The notes below the pieces were generated by a model. The model saw nothing but the letters and a program-made list of their open reading frames with translations, had not been told where the DNA came from and did not search any database. A stretch of 18,980 nt of DNA, from the NCBI GenBank assembly GCA_023410875.1, contig JAEYPH010000006.1, positions 1-18,980 of the forward strand, read 5' to 3'. The stretch is from Bacillota bacterium. GTDB lineage: Bacteria > Bacillota > Clostridia > Christensenellales > UMGS416. The translations under genes were made by a program, and so were the position numbers. The first letter of the stretch is position 1. The number at the start of each line of letters is the position of its first letter. This document shows positions 1 to 14,540 of this stretch, in pieces.

Positions 1-264
1 TCCAAACCGCTCTTTTGAGCAACCTTGGTCGAACTTGTCGCCGTTCTCCCATTCTACCTTGTTTTCGTTTTTTGTGGTGCCCGCCTGGCATGATTATTTC
101 CAAAGGGCGACCGGAAAGCCCTTTGGCCCTGGCGCAGGATGCGCTGTAGCCCAGCGTCGCCTTGTGCGGCTTTGCCGCACTCGCCGACTGGATGTCGGCG
201 AGGCGATGCGCAGGTCGCGCCTCACAGGCGCGAAATCTTGTCCTTGGTAGTTAACATGGATAAC
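1..264. other. Gene-free, hairpin-rich region downstream of the epimerase
   Basis: I see no credible gene here; the one short open frame on the plus strand lacks a ribosome binding site and any recognisable protein. The stretch is dominated by inverted repeats: a small one at 9-20, a perfect 9-bp stem at 100-108/118-126, a 5-bp stem at 132-136/140-144, and a compound structure at 154-232. None is followed by a T-run on either strand, so they do not look like intrinsic terminators. The epimerase ends at 265 on the minus strand, so these would lie in its 3' untranslated region or be independent repeat elements. Confidence 0.5.
154..232 (+). repeat. Compound hairpin element, possible relative of the str-cluster repeats
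   Basis: An outer stem pairs 154-162 with 201-209 (nine pairs, one G-T). It encloses two perfect 7-bp hairpins, 164-170/174-180 and 182-188/194-200. A third 7-bp hairpin follows at 216-220 plus 221-222, pairing with 226-232, and opens with GGTCG. The plan (outer stem, inner hairpin containing GATGTCGGC, then a GGTCG-led hairpin) matches the elements at 10803-10885 and 12060-12144, although this copy has two inner hairpins. The structure is visible in the sequence; membership of the same family is inference. Confidence 0.45.
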
Positions 265-1212
265 CTATTGATATAGGGTTTCCTCCATGGTAGCCGCCAT
301 AGGATCAACCAGTTTACGCGCACGGGAGCTATCATAGACGGTGCCCCGGAACATCTTGCGCAGGTTGTAGCGGGAGAAGAACGGGTCGCCGCGGCGCAGG
401 AGGCGCGAGAGGCCCTCCAGCGTGGCGATGGCCGCATAGGCCGGGGCGTAGGGCACCCGCAACGTGGGCACACGGATGCCGTGGCGGCGCTCCATGGCCA
501 GAAAGTCCCGGGCGCTGATGCTCTCGCGGTCGCTGAGAACATAGACACCGCCGGGTGCGTCACCACCGAACCACGCGCACAGGAAGCTCAGGATGTTGCG
601 CACCGAGCAGAAGTGAAACGTGTAGTCCCCCCGGCGGAACAGCACCGCCGCCCGCTTGCCGGCCACATAGAAGCGCTTGTCCAGGTTCAGGCGGAAGTCG
701 CGGTCGTACACCGGCGCAAAGCGCAGCGCCGCCCGGCGGCACGTGTCCGGCAGCTCCTGCCAGAGGGCCTCCTCGGCCCGCAGCTTGCTGCCGCCGTAGG
801 CCGACACGGGGCTGCAGGGTGTATCCTCGTTCAGGATTTTATGCTCGTTCTCGCCGTAGACCTCAATGGTGCTGGAGAAGAGTACGGAACCCACGCCGGT
901 CTGGGCGCACAGGCGGAAGAGGTTGCGGCTGGCCGTGTGGTTGATGCGCTCAAAGGCCTCGTCGGACAGGTCGGCGCTGTTGTTGTGCACCAAGGCCGCC
1001 AGGTGCAGCACCGCTGTGGGGCGCAGGGCTTCAAAGGCGCGCTTAAGCGCCGCCTCGTCGGTGATGTCGGCGCTCCGATAGGGGATGGCATCATCAAAAC
1101 AATGCTCGCTGCGGTCCAGCCCGACGATCTCGTGACCGCCGGCGCGTAAGCCTTCGGCGGCCCGCCGCCCGATGAAGCCGTTGATGCCGGTGATCAAAAT
1201 CGTCTCTGCCAT
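265..1212 (-). CDS. NAD-dependent epimerase/dehydratase (extended SDR family)
   Basis: A 315-residue extended short-chain dehydrogenase/reductase, most likely acting on a nucleotide-sugar in the cytoplasm (epimerase, 4,6-dehydratase or reductase). The N-terminal Rossmann motif TGINGFIG is at residues 8-15, an acidic residue after beta-2 (GLDRS, about 31-35) favours NAD(H), and the catalytic set is Ser113/Ser114 (LFSSTIEVYG) with Tyr139-x3-Lys143 (YGGSK). The C-terminal substrate-binding half is present, so the gene looks intact. The start at 1212 is supported by GGGAGGAA just upstream and by the near-consensus promoter at 1262-1290. It diverges from rpoB and stands alone, so the sugar substrate cannot be inferred from context. 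Family assignment is firm; exact reaction is unknown. Confidence 0.85.
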   Translation of the reverse strand: MAETILITGINGFIGRRAAEGLRAGGHEIVGLDRSEHCFDDAIPYRSADITDEAALKRAFEALRPTAVLHLAALVHNNSADLSDEAFERINHTASRNLFRLCAQTGVGSVLFSSTIEVYGENEHKILNEDTPCSPVSAYGGSKLRAEEALWQELPDTCRRAALRFAPVYDRDFRLNLDKRFYVAGKRAAVLFRRGDYTFHFCSVRNILSFLCAWFGGDAPGGVYVLSDRESISARDFLAMERRHGIRVPTLRVPYAPAYAAIATLEGLSRLLRRGDPFFSRYNLRKMFRGTVYDSSRARKLVDPMAATMEETLYQ

Positions 1213-1261
1213 GGTTCCTCCCGCCTAAGTCCGGCATAGTATAAATCAATAAGTCGTCTAT

Positions 1262-1290
1262 ATTCTAATGCGCGGGGAAAAGACTGTCAA
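1262..1290 (-). promoter_or_regulatory. Sigma-A-type promoter of the epimerase gene
   Basis: On the minus strand TTGACA (1285-1290) and TAGAAT (1262-1267) are separated by exactly 17 bp, a near-consensus housekeeping promoter. The transcript would begin about 40 bases before the epimerase start. Confidence 0.8.
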
Positions 1291-1321
1291 AACCGGCGCT
1301 GAACATTGCCTTAAATTGCAC

Positions 1322-1350
1322 TTGTCAGACAACACAAGATCGGGTAGAAT
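1322..1350 (+). promoter_or_regulatory. Candidate distal promoter (P1) facing rpoB
   Basis: TTGTCA (1322-1327), a 17-bp spacer and TAGAAT (1345-1350) form a good sigma-A-type promoter reading toward rpoB. A hairpin with a T-run lies only about 30-70 bases downstream, so transcripts from here may stop early. Confidence 0.55.
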
Positions 1351-1382
1351 AGGCCCATCAAATATACACCATTTGCCATGAG

Positions 1383-1425
1383 GCGGGCTATGCCAAGTGC
1401 CCAAAAGCCCGACGCCTTATTTTTT
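1383..1425 (+). terminator. Possible attenuator/terminator between P1 and P2
   Basis: GCGGGC at 1383-1388 can pair with 1407-1413 (one bulged A at 1412), followed by TTATTTTTT at 1417-1425. The stem is short and its loop long, but the T-run is good. It lies after P1 and before the main rpoB promoter P2, so it could end transcripts from P1 or read-through on the plus strand. Confidence 0.4.
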
Positions 1426-1446
1426 ATGGCTTTTTTTGATATCGAC

Positions 1447-1475
1447 TTGACATACCTTGACATGTTTGTTAGAAT
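1447..1475 (+). promoter_or_regulatory. Main rpoBC promoter (P2)
   Basis: A perfect TTGACA (1447-1452) is followed after 17 bp by TAGAAT (1470-1475), with an A/T-rich UP-element-like tract just upstream (about 1417-1440). Transcription would start near 1482, giving a leader of about 145 bases before rpoB. Confidence 0.85.
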
Positions 1476-1560
1476 CAATATCTGCGTTAATATGGGATAA
1501 CCTGCAACACCTGAGCTGTCAGATATTTAGTATGGCTCATGGTGGGGCGGGGGATACTTG

Positions 1561-1566
1561 TATAAT
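1561..1566 (+). promoter_or_regulatory. Possible proximal rpoB promoter (-10 only)
   Basis: A perfect TATAAT lies in the rpoB leader, but the region 17 bp upstream has no recognisable -35. It is either a weak third promoter or a chance match. Confidence 0.3.
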
Positions 1567-1569
1567 GGC

Positions 1570-1593
1570 CCTGCCTTGAATTGGCACGGCAGG
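1570..1593 (+). other. Leader hairpin upstream of rpoB
   Basis: CCTGCC (1570-1575) pairs with GGCAGG (1588-1593) in the rpoB leader. No T-run follows, so it is not a terminator; it might affect leader stability or translation. Only the pairing is seen. Confidence 0.35.
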
Positions 1594-1628
1594 AAACAGA
1601 TGGACTCATTTAGGGGTGATTCGAGCAC

Positions 1629-5486
<3,858 letters not shown>

Positions 5487-5498
5487 GGGTAGTGTAGA

Positions 5499-9299
<3,801 letters not shown>

Positions 9300-9331
9300 A
9301 AGGCCCAAAGACAACCTGACCAGTGACAAAA

Positions 9332-9362
9332 GCCCGCCGGCGGATTTGCCGGCGGGCAATTT
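9332..9362. terminator. Bidirectional intrinsic terminator between rpoC and sdpI
   Basis: A perfect 10-bp GC-rich stem (9332-9341 with 9348-9357) has a six-base loop. On the plus strand it is followed by AATTTCAT, on the minus strand by CTTTTGTC. It sits between the convergent ends of rpoC and the sdpI-like gene and could serve both; the T-run is better for the minus strand. Confidence 0.8.
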
Positions 9363-9392
9363 CATAACAACTTTTGGGGATATGTCGAGGGG

Positions 9393-10004
9393 TTACTGCT
9401 CCTTGCGCCATGTGAGTCGGGCATAGAGCATCGGCCCGATGATCAGCGCCAGGCACAGCCCGATGCCGACCAGCGCGCTGGCCGTGCCGGGTACGAAAGC
9501 CAACGTCAGCATGATGACGCCCGACGCCATCCACAGATACCCGCCAAACCGGCGGGACTTGACCAGCCACGGCCAGCGCTGCAGCCGGGAGCCCCGGACC
9601 CGCAGCTTGGGCAGCAGGTTGCCGACGATCAGGAACAGGAAACCAGTGATCAGCTTGGCCAGGAAATCCATCGGCAGCCCCATGCCCAGGCTTATGAGCA
9701 CCGAAGCAATGTGCACCAGCAGGAATACGCCTGCCAGCACGCCGCCGATCCACCGGTAGGTATCCGGCGAGCGCTCGTATTGCTCCCGTGGTATCGAGGG
9801 AAGATAAAAAAGCAGGAAAGCGATGCAGACGAGGGGAAGCAGAAATGCGCCGGGAAATTTTGGCAGCGTCCAATCCACCTGGCCGGCGGAGTTCCAGTGG
9901 ACAGGAAATTGCTCGGGCAGCCGGGCGAACACGACCAGCGTGATGACCAACGGCAGCAGCAGCACAAACCACAGGGGCCATGGCAGAAGTCTATTGTTCT
10001 TCAT
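9393..10004 (-). CDS. sdpI: SdpI-family membrane protein (predicted immunity protein)
   Basis: A 203-residue integral membrane protein with about six hydrophobic segments (roughly 8-27, 51-68, 85-107, 111-131, 152-170, 174-195). It has the DUF1648/SdpI signature FPVHWNSAGQVDW at 33-45. In Bacillus subtilis SdpI (about 207 residues, six helices) protects against the SDP killing peptide and also sequesters the repressor SdpR at the membrane. Its start overlaps the end of the sdpR-like gene by 14 bases, with AAAGGAGA inside that gene as ribosome site, so the two are cotranscribed. No SDP toxin gene is visible nearby; it may act on foreign toxins or on other envelope stress. The symbol is by homology; the immunity role is inferred. 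Confidence 0.8.
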   Translation of the reverse strand: MKNNRLLPWPLWFVLLLPLVITLVVFARLPEQFPVHWNSAGQVDWTLPKFPGAFLLPLVCIAFLLFYLPSIPREQYERSPDTYRWIGGVLAGVFLLVHIASVLISLGMGLPMDFLAKLITGFLFLIVGNLLPKLRVRGSRLQRWPWLVKSRRFGGYLWMASGVIMLTLAFVPGTASALVGIGLCLALIIGPMLYARLTWRKEQ

Positions 10005-10272
10005 GCGCGGAGTCTCCTTTCAGATGGATGAGCCAAACCATCACCTCTTCCAGAACAGAGGTGTTCAGCTCATAGACGATGGTCTTGCCTTCGCGCCGGT
10101 CGCTGACCAAGCCGGCGTCCTTGAGTACTGAGAGGTGGTGGCTCACGGTGGCCTGGGTCATGTCGAACTGCGCGGAAATATCCCCGGCGGTGCGGTCCCG
10201 GTCCCGCAGTAGCAGCAGAATTTCCCGCCGCGTTTTATCGGAGAGCGCCTTGAACGAATCGTGATATCCCAT
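9991..10272 (-). CDS. sdpR: ArsR/SdpR-family winged-helix autorepressor
   Basis: A 93-residue DNA-binding protein of the ArsR superfamily, SdpR type: helix 1 FKALSDKTRREILLLLR, then the recognition region AGDISAQFDMTQATVSHHLSVLKDAGLV (about 29-56) and the beta-wing DRREGKTIVYEL. There are no cysteines at the usual alpha-3 metal site, arguing against metal sensing. The start at 10272 is preceded by GGAGGAG. It heads a two-gene operon with the SdpI-like gene, with which it overlaps, and two inverted operator-like sites flank its promoter. Autorepression relieved when SdpI binds its toxin is the known Bacillus scheme and is the likely one here. Confidence 0.85.
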   Translation of the reverse strand: MGYHDSFKALSDKTRREILLLLRDRDRTAGDISAQFDMTQATVSHHLSVLKDAGLVSDRREGKTIVYELNTSVLEEVMVWLIHLKGDSAHEEQ

Positions 10273-10301
10273 GGTGCTCCTCCCACGGCAACTGCGTGGT
10301 C

Positions 10302-10321
10302 ATTTAGACGTTCTTCGAAAT
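10302..10321 (-). promoter_or_regulatory. Predicted SdpR operator O1 (over transcription start)
   Basis: The 20-bp core ATTTAGACGTTCTTCGAAAT is an imperfect palindrome (ATTT-GA ... TC-AAAT). A nearly identical core lies in inverted orientation at 10358-10377. O1 covers the expected transcription start of sdpR, consistent with repression by steric block. Binding by SdpR is inferred from position. Confidence 0.65.
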
Positions 10322-10323
10322 GA

Positions 10324-10352
10324 ATTGTAGCAGATGGGACGCTCAGGCACAA
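10324..10352 (-). promoter_or_regulatory. Promoter of the sdpRI operon
   Basis: On the minus strand TTGTGC (10347-10352) and TACAAT (10324-10329) are 17 bp apart. The promoter lies exactly between the two operator copies. Confidence 0.6.
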
Positions 10353-10357
10353 TGTAT

Positions 10358-10377
10358 ATTTCGATGAACTTCTAAAT
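10358..10377 (+). promoter_or_regulatory. Predicted SdpR operator O2 (upstream of -35)
   Basis: The core ATTTCGATGAACTTCTAAAT is the reverse complement of O1 with two mismatches in 20 bases. It begins five bases upstream of the -35. Two inverted copies 36 bases apart (core to core) around one promoter suggest cooperative binding or looping. Confidence 0.65.
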
Positions 10378-10444
10378 GAAATGCTGTGCAAAGTGTGCAG
10401 AAGCCAAAAAACCCGGATTTTACAACGAATGAAGCGCTTTGTTG

Positions 10445-10473
10445 TTGACACAGCATCTTGCGGGCGCTATAAT
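10445..10473 (+). promoter_or_regulatory. Consensus promoter for the L7Ae-rpsL-rpsG run
   Basis: A perfect TTGACA (10445-10450), a 17-bp spacer and a perfect TATAAT (10468-10473). Transcription should begin near 10480, only about 13 bases before the L7Ae start codon. It presumably replaces the read-through from rpoC lost through the intervening reverse-strand operon. Confidence 0.88.
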
Positions 10474-10492
10474 TATCGGGCGTGTTTGAACG

Positions 10493-10753
10493 ATGGAATA
10501 CTATGAAATCGCTAAAATGTTAGCACAACCGCGCTGCCGCGTGGCGGGTCTCAAGCAGGTGCAGCGGGCCATATTGGCCGGTCAGGTGCAAGCCGTGGTG
10601 CTGGCGCAGGACGCCGACGAGTCCATTGCCAGAGAAGTGAAGGCGCTTTGTACCGAACACGCGGCGCCGTGTATTATGGGACCAGGCAAGGCCGCGCTCG
10701 GTGCGGCGTGCAGGCTGCAGGTAGGCGCTGCGGTGGCTGCAATTTTGAAATAG
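10493..10753 (+). CDS. L7Ae-family ribosomal/K-turn RNA-binding protein
   Basis: An 86-residue L7Ae/L30e/S12e-fold protein of the YbxF type that in Bacillota normally sits between rpoC and rpsL; family members bind K-turn RNA. Conserved features are VAGLKQVQRAILAGQVQAVVLAQDAD (18-43), the central CTEHAAPCIM and the end ALGAACRLQVGAAVAAIL. Length is normal for the family. No Shine-Dalgarno sequence is visible before the ATG at 10493, and the predicted leader is only about 13 bases, so translation may start on a near-leaderless message. The downstream rpsL is 213 bases away, beyond a structured repeat region. Confidence 0.85.
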   Translation: MEYYEIAKMLAQPRCRVAGLKQVQRAILAGQVQAVVLAQDADESIAREVKALCTEHAAPCIMGPGKAALGAACRLQVGAAVAAILK

Positions 10754-10756
10754 GAA

Positions 10757-10796
10757 GCGGCGACAAAAAGCTACCGATCCCCAAGGGTTGTGGGGT
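10757..10796 (+). repeat. 40-bp direct repeat, copy A
   Basis: Begins three bases after the L7Ae stop and matches copy B (10881-10920) at 38 of 40 positions. Its 3' part contains a small hairpin, CCCCA pairing with TGGGG around AGGGTTG. The two copies are 124 bases apart and bracket the three-hairpin element. Confidence 0.85.
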
Positions 10797-10802
10797 ACCG
10801 CA

Positions 10803-10885
10803 GGCAACGCGGGATGTCGGCTTGGCCGACATAAGAGCGTTGCCGGTCGTTTCCGAAGGAAACGAGCAATGCCGCCAGAGGCGGT
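10803..10885 (+). repeat. Three-hairpin structured repeat, copy in the L7Ae-rpsL spacer
   Basis: An outer 8-bp stem (10803-10810/10837-10844) encloses the hairpin ATGTCGGC/GCCGACAT (10814-10821/10825-10832). Then come GGTCG, a 7-bp hairpin at 10848-10854/10858-10864, and a hairpin at 10872-10876/10880-10884. The copy at 12060-12144 has the same architecture with compensatory base changes, so the pairing rather than the sequence appears to be selected. The function is unknown. Confidence 0.75.
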
Positions 10886-10920
10886 GACAAAATGCTACCG
10901 ATCCCCAAGGGTTGTGGGGT
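10881..10920 (+). repeat. 40-bp direct repeat, copy B
   Basis: Second copy of the repeat at 10757-10796, overlapping the last hairpin of the structured element and ending 46 bases before the S12 start. Here the CCCCA/TGGGG hairpin is followed by TTTT, so it could act as a weak terminator or attenuator ahead of rpsL. Confidence 0.85.
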
Positions 10921-10966
10921 TTTGGATAGAGCCATGAGAACTACAGGGAGGAGGTGCCACAAAGGC

Positions 10967-11341
10967 ATGCCAACAATCAATCAGATCGTCCGTCAGGGCA
11001 GGGAGCGTGTCACGTATAAGAGCAAGTCGCCGATTCTGGAGGGGAACCCCCAGAAGCGCGGCGTGTGCCTGGCTGTGAAAACGATGACCCCCAAGAAGCC
11101 GAACTCGGCGCTGCGCAAGATCGCCAGGGTGCGCCTGGTCAACGGCAACGAGGGTACGATTTATATCCCCGGCATCGGCCACAATCTGCAGGAGCATTCG
11201 GTTGTTCTGGTCAGGGGCGGCAGGGTCAGGGATCTTCCCGGTACCCGCTACCACATCATCCGCGGCGCGCTGGACGCGTCGGGTGTGGACGGCCGTCGGC
11301 AGAGCCGCTCGCTTTACGGCGCCAAGCGTCCGAAGAAGTAA
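10967..11341 (+). CDS. rpsL: 30S ribosomal protein S12
   Basis: S12, 124 residues, lines the decoding centre of the small subunit. The start MPTINQIVRQ at 10967 is chosen over an upstream in-frame ATG because it matches S12 and is preceded by AGGGAGGAGGTG (10945-10956). Conserved blocks TPKKPNSALRK (41-51), GHNLQEHSVVLVRGGRVRDLPG (71-92) and the KRPKK end are present. Lys43 and Lys44 are the usual residues, but position 88, which is Lys in E. coli and the site of streptomycin-resistance substitutions, is Arg (codon AGG, 11228-11230). It is part of the run with L7Ae upstream and rpsG 121 bases downstream. Confidence 0.97.
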   Translation: MPTINQIVRQGRERVTYKSKSPILEGNPQKRGVCLAVKTMTPKKPNSALRKIARVRLVNGNEGTIYIPGIGHNLQEHSVVLVRGGRVRDLPGTRYHIIRGALDASGVDGRRQSRSLYGAKRPKK

Positions 11342-11462
11342 CATCCCCCTGGGAGCCTAAGAGTGCCTGATGGCTTAAGCGCGCTTGGAACGTGCCGCTT
11401 GCAGCCGGCTGAGGCGTCGAATGGAGCCCGACCGTATCCACATATTAATAGGAGGGTTCATC

Positions 11463-11933
11463 ATGCCCAGACGTGGAGGGGTACCGAAGCGGGAAGTGCT
11501 TCCGGACCCAATCTATGGCAATGTCGTGTTGACCCGGCTGGTAAACCGGGTGATGCTCGACGGCAAAAAGGGAACGGCGCAGCGCATTTGCTATGACGCG
11601 TTCGATATTATCCGTGAAAAGACCGGCAAGGAGCCCATCGATGTGTTCGAGACCGCGATGAACAACATCATGCCGCTTCTGGAGGTCAAGGCGCGCCGCG
11701 TGGGCGGCGCCACTTATCAGGTGCCTTTGGAGGTGCGGCCATCCCGCCGGCAGACGCTCGGTCTGCGCTGGCTGGTTAGCTTTGCCCGCGAGCGCAGTGA
11801 GCGCGGCATGGAGGCAAAGCTGGCTGCCGAGATCATGGACGCGGCCAACAGCACCGGCGCCGCCGTCCGCCGCAAAGAGGACATGCACCGCATGGCCGAG
11901 GCCAACAAGGCTTTCGCACACTACAGATGGTAG
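11463..11933 (+). CDS. rpsG: 30S ribosomal protein S7
   Basis: S7, 156 residues, a primary 16S rRNA-binding protein that nucleates assembly of the 30S head. The start MPRRGGVPKREVLPDPIYGN at 11463 is preceded by GGAGGG at 11451-11456; the upstream in-frame ATG at 11385 lacks both a ribosome site and homologous sequence. The body is complete (VNRVMLDGKKGTAQ; VGGATYQVPLEVRPSRRQTLGLRWLV; the RKEDMHRMAEANKAFAHYRW end). The 121-base spacer from rpsL shows no clear terminator, so it is cotranscribed. A 418-base structured spacer separates it from fusA, unusually long for this operon. Confidence 0.97.
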   Translation: MPRRGGVPKREVLPDPIYGNVVLTRLVNRVMLDGKKGTAQRICYDAFDIIREKTGKEPIDVFETAMNNIMPLLEVKARRVGGATYQVPLEVRPSRRQTLGLRWLVSFARERSERGMEAKLAAEIMDAANSTGAAVRRKEDMHRMAEANKAFAHYRW

Positions 11934-11973
11934 TCTGAATCCGCAGCCACGGTTGCGGTCAAAGTATCAGCGA

Positions 11974-12018
11974 GCGGGTGTTGGACTGAAAGCCCCACGG
12001 GGCACAGTCCACACCCGC
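11974..12018 (+). other. Long compound hairpin after rpsG
   Basis: GCGGGTGT (11974-11981) pairs with ACACCCGC (12011-12018). Next, after a bulged T, GGACT pairs with AGTCC, and an apical GCCCC pairs with GGGGC. There are about 18 base pairs in a 45-base span with no T-run. It resembles a structured RNA or regulatory element more than a terminator. Confidence 0.6.
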
Positions 12019-12059
12019 GAAGCGTATGATGGGGCATTGTTAAGTAGAGATTAAGGGCA

Positions 12060-12144
12060 GGCAATGCGTGATGTCGGCTCTGCCGACATAAGCGCATTGC
12101 CGGTCGCCAGCAAAGCTGGCGAGCATCGCCGCAAAAGCGGCGAT
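12060..12144 (+). repeat. Three-hairpin structured repeat, copy in the rpsG-fusA spacer
   Basis: The outer 9-bp stem 12060-12068/12093-12101 encloses ATGTCGGC/GCCGACAT (12071-12078/12082-12089). The GGTCG-led 7-bp hairpin 12105-12111/12115-12121 follows, then the 8-bp hairpin 12125-12132/12137-12144. All stems are perfect. Compared with 10803-10885, one pair of the outer stem and four of the second hairpin have changed on both sides at once. Confidence 0.75.
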
Positions 12145-12303
12145 CAGATGTCCACCAATCACCAAGCCCAGAACGCCGTTCGGGCGGCATTCAGGGCAAA
12201 TCATCGGATCGAGATTAAGAAGCCGGAAACCGCCAGCGTTTCAGGCTGACGGGCAAGCTTTAACATATAACATCACAAACCCCGCGGCACAATGCCAAGG
12301 GGA

Positions 12304-12330
12304 GGCCGCCTGGCCCTTTGGCCGGTGGCC
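12304..12330 (+). promoter_or_regulatory. GC-rich stem next to the fusA ribosome binding site
   Basis: GGCCGCC, a bulged T, and GGCC pair with GGCC and GGTGGCC around a CTTT loop, ending about 10 bases before the fusA Shine-Dalgarno. It could hold the message in a defined shape near the start or limit initiation; only the pairing is seen. Confidence 0.4.
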
Positions 12331-12351
12331 GCACCTTGAAGGAGGATTACA

Positions 12352-14430
<2,079 letters not shown>

Positions 14431-14449
14431 TCAAAAAGCAAGATGCATG

Positions 14450-14479
14450 AGAGCGGGCAGCGATGCCCGCTCTTTTCTT
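14450..14479 (+). terminator. Intrinsic terminator after fusA
   Basis: A perfect 9-bp stem AGAGCGGGC/GCCCGCTCT with a six-base loop is followed by TTTTCTT. It lies 20 bases after the fusA stop and ends the str cluster. Confidence 0.92.
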
Positions 14480-14540
14480 GTCTCCGCTGCATCCATCCCA
14501 TATAATCAGAGCAGGAGCAGGCCAAAGAGGAGCGTGCATT

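Larger units (their letters stand above)
11934..12351 (+). other. Structured rpsG-fusA spacer
   Basis: This 418-base gap holds, in order: a small stem (CCGCA/TGCGG, 11941-11958), a long compound hairpin (11974-12018), the second three-hairpin repeat (12060-12144), about 150 bases with little structure, and a GC-rich stem (12304-12330) just before the fusA ribosome site. A 33-codon open frame (12148-12249) lacks a ribosome binding site. A TATAAC at 12266-12271 has no good -35. No intrinsic terminator with a T-run is seen, so read-through into fusA is likely. Confidence 0.6.

Noticed and set aside
1378..1500. Short frame beginning MRRAMPSAQKPD upstream of rpoB as a leader peptide
   Set aside because: No ribosome site, and it runs through the candidate terminator and the P2 promoter.
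10757..10920. CRISPR-like array
   Set aside because: Only two repeat copies, 40 bp long with structured, non-unique sequence between them and no cas genes.
10757..10920. Insertion sequence with 40-bp target duplication
   Set aside because: No transposase fits in the 84 bases between the copies; tandem duplication or a non-autonomous palindromic repeat is simpler.
10892..10966. Longer S12 start at 10892
   Set aside because: The extra 25 residues fall in the 40-bp repeat, do not resemble S12, and the strong ribosome site is at 10945-10956.
11385..11462. Longer S7 start at 11385
   Set aside because: The extra residues do not match S7 and the ribosome site GGAGGG precedes 11463.
12148..12249. 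33-codon open frame in the rpsG-fusA spacer as a small gene
   Set aside because: It follows the repeat hairpins without any Shine-Dalgarno sequence and has no recognisable product; a chance frame is more likely.
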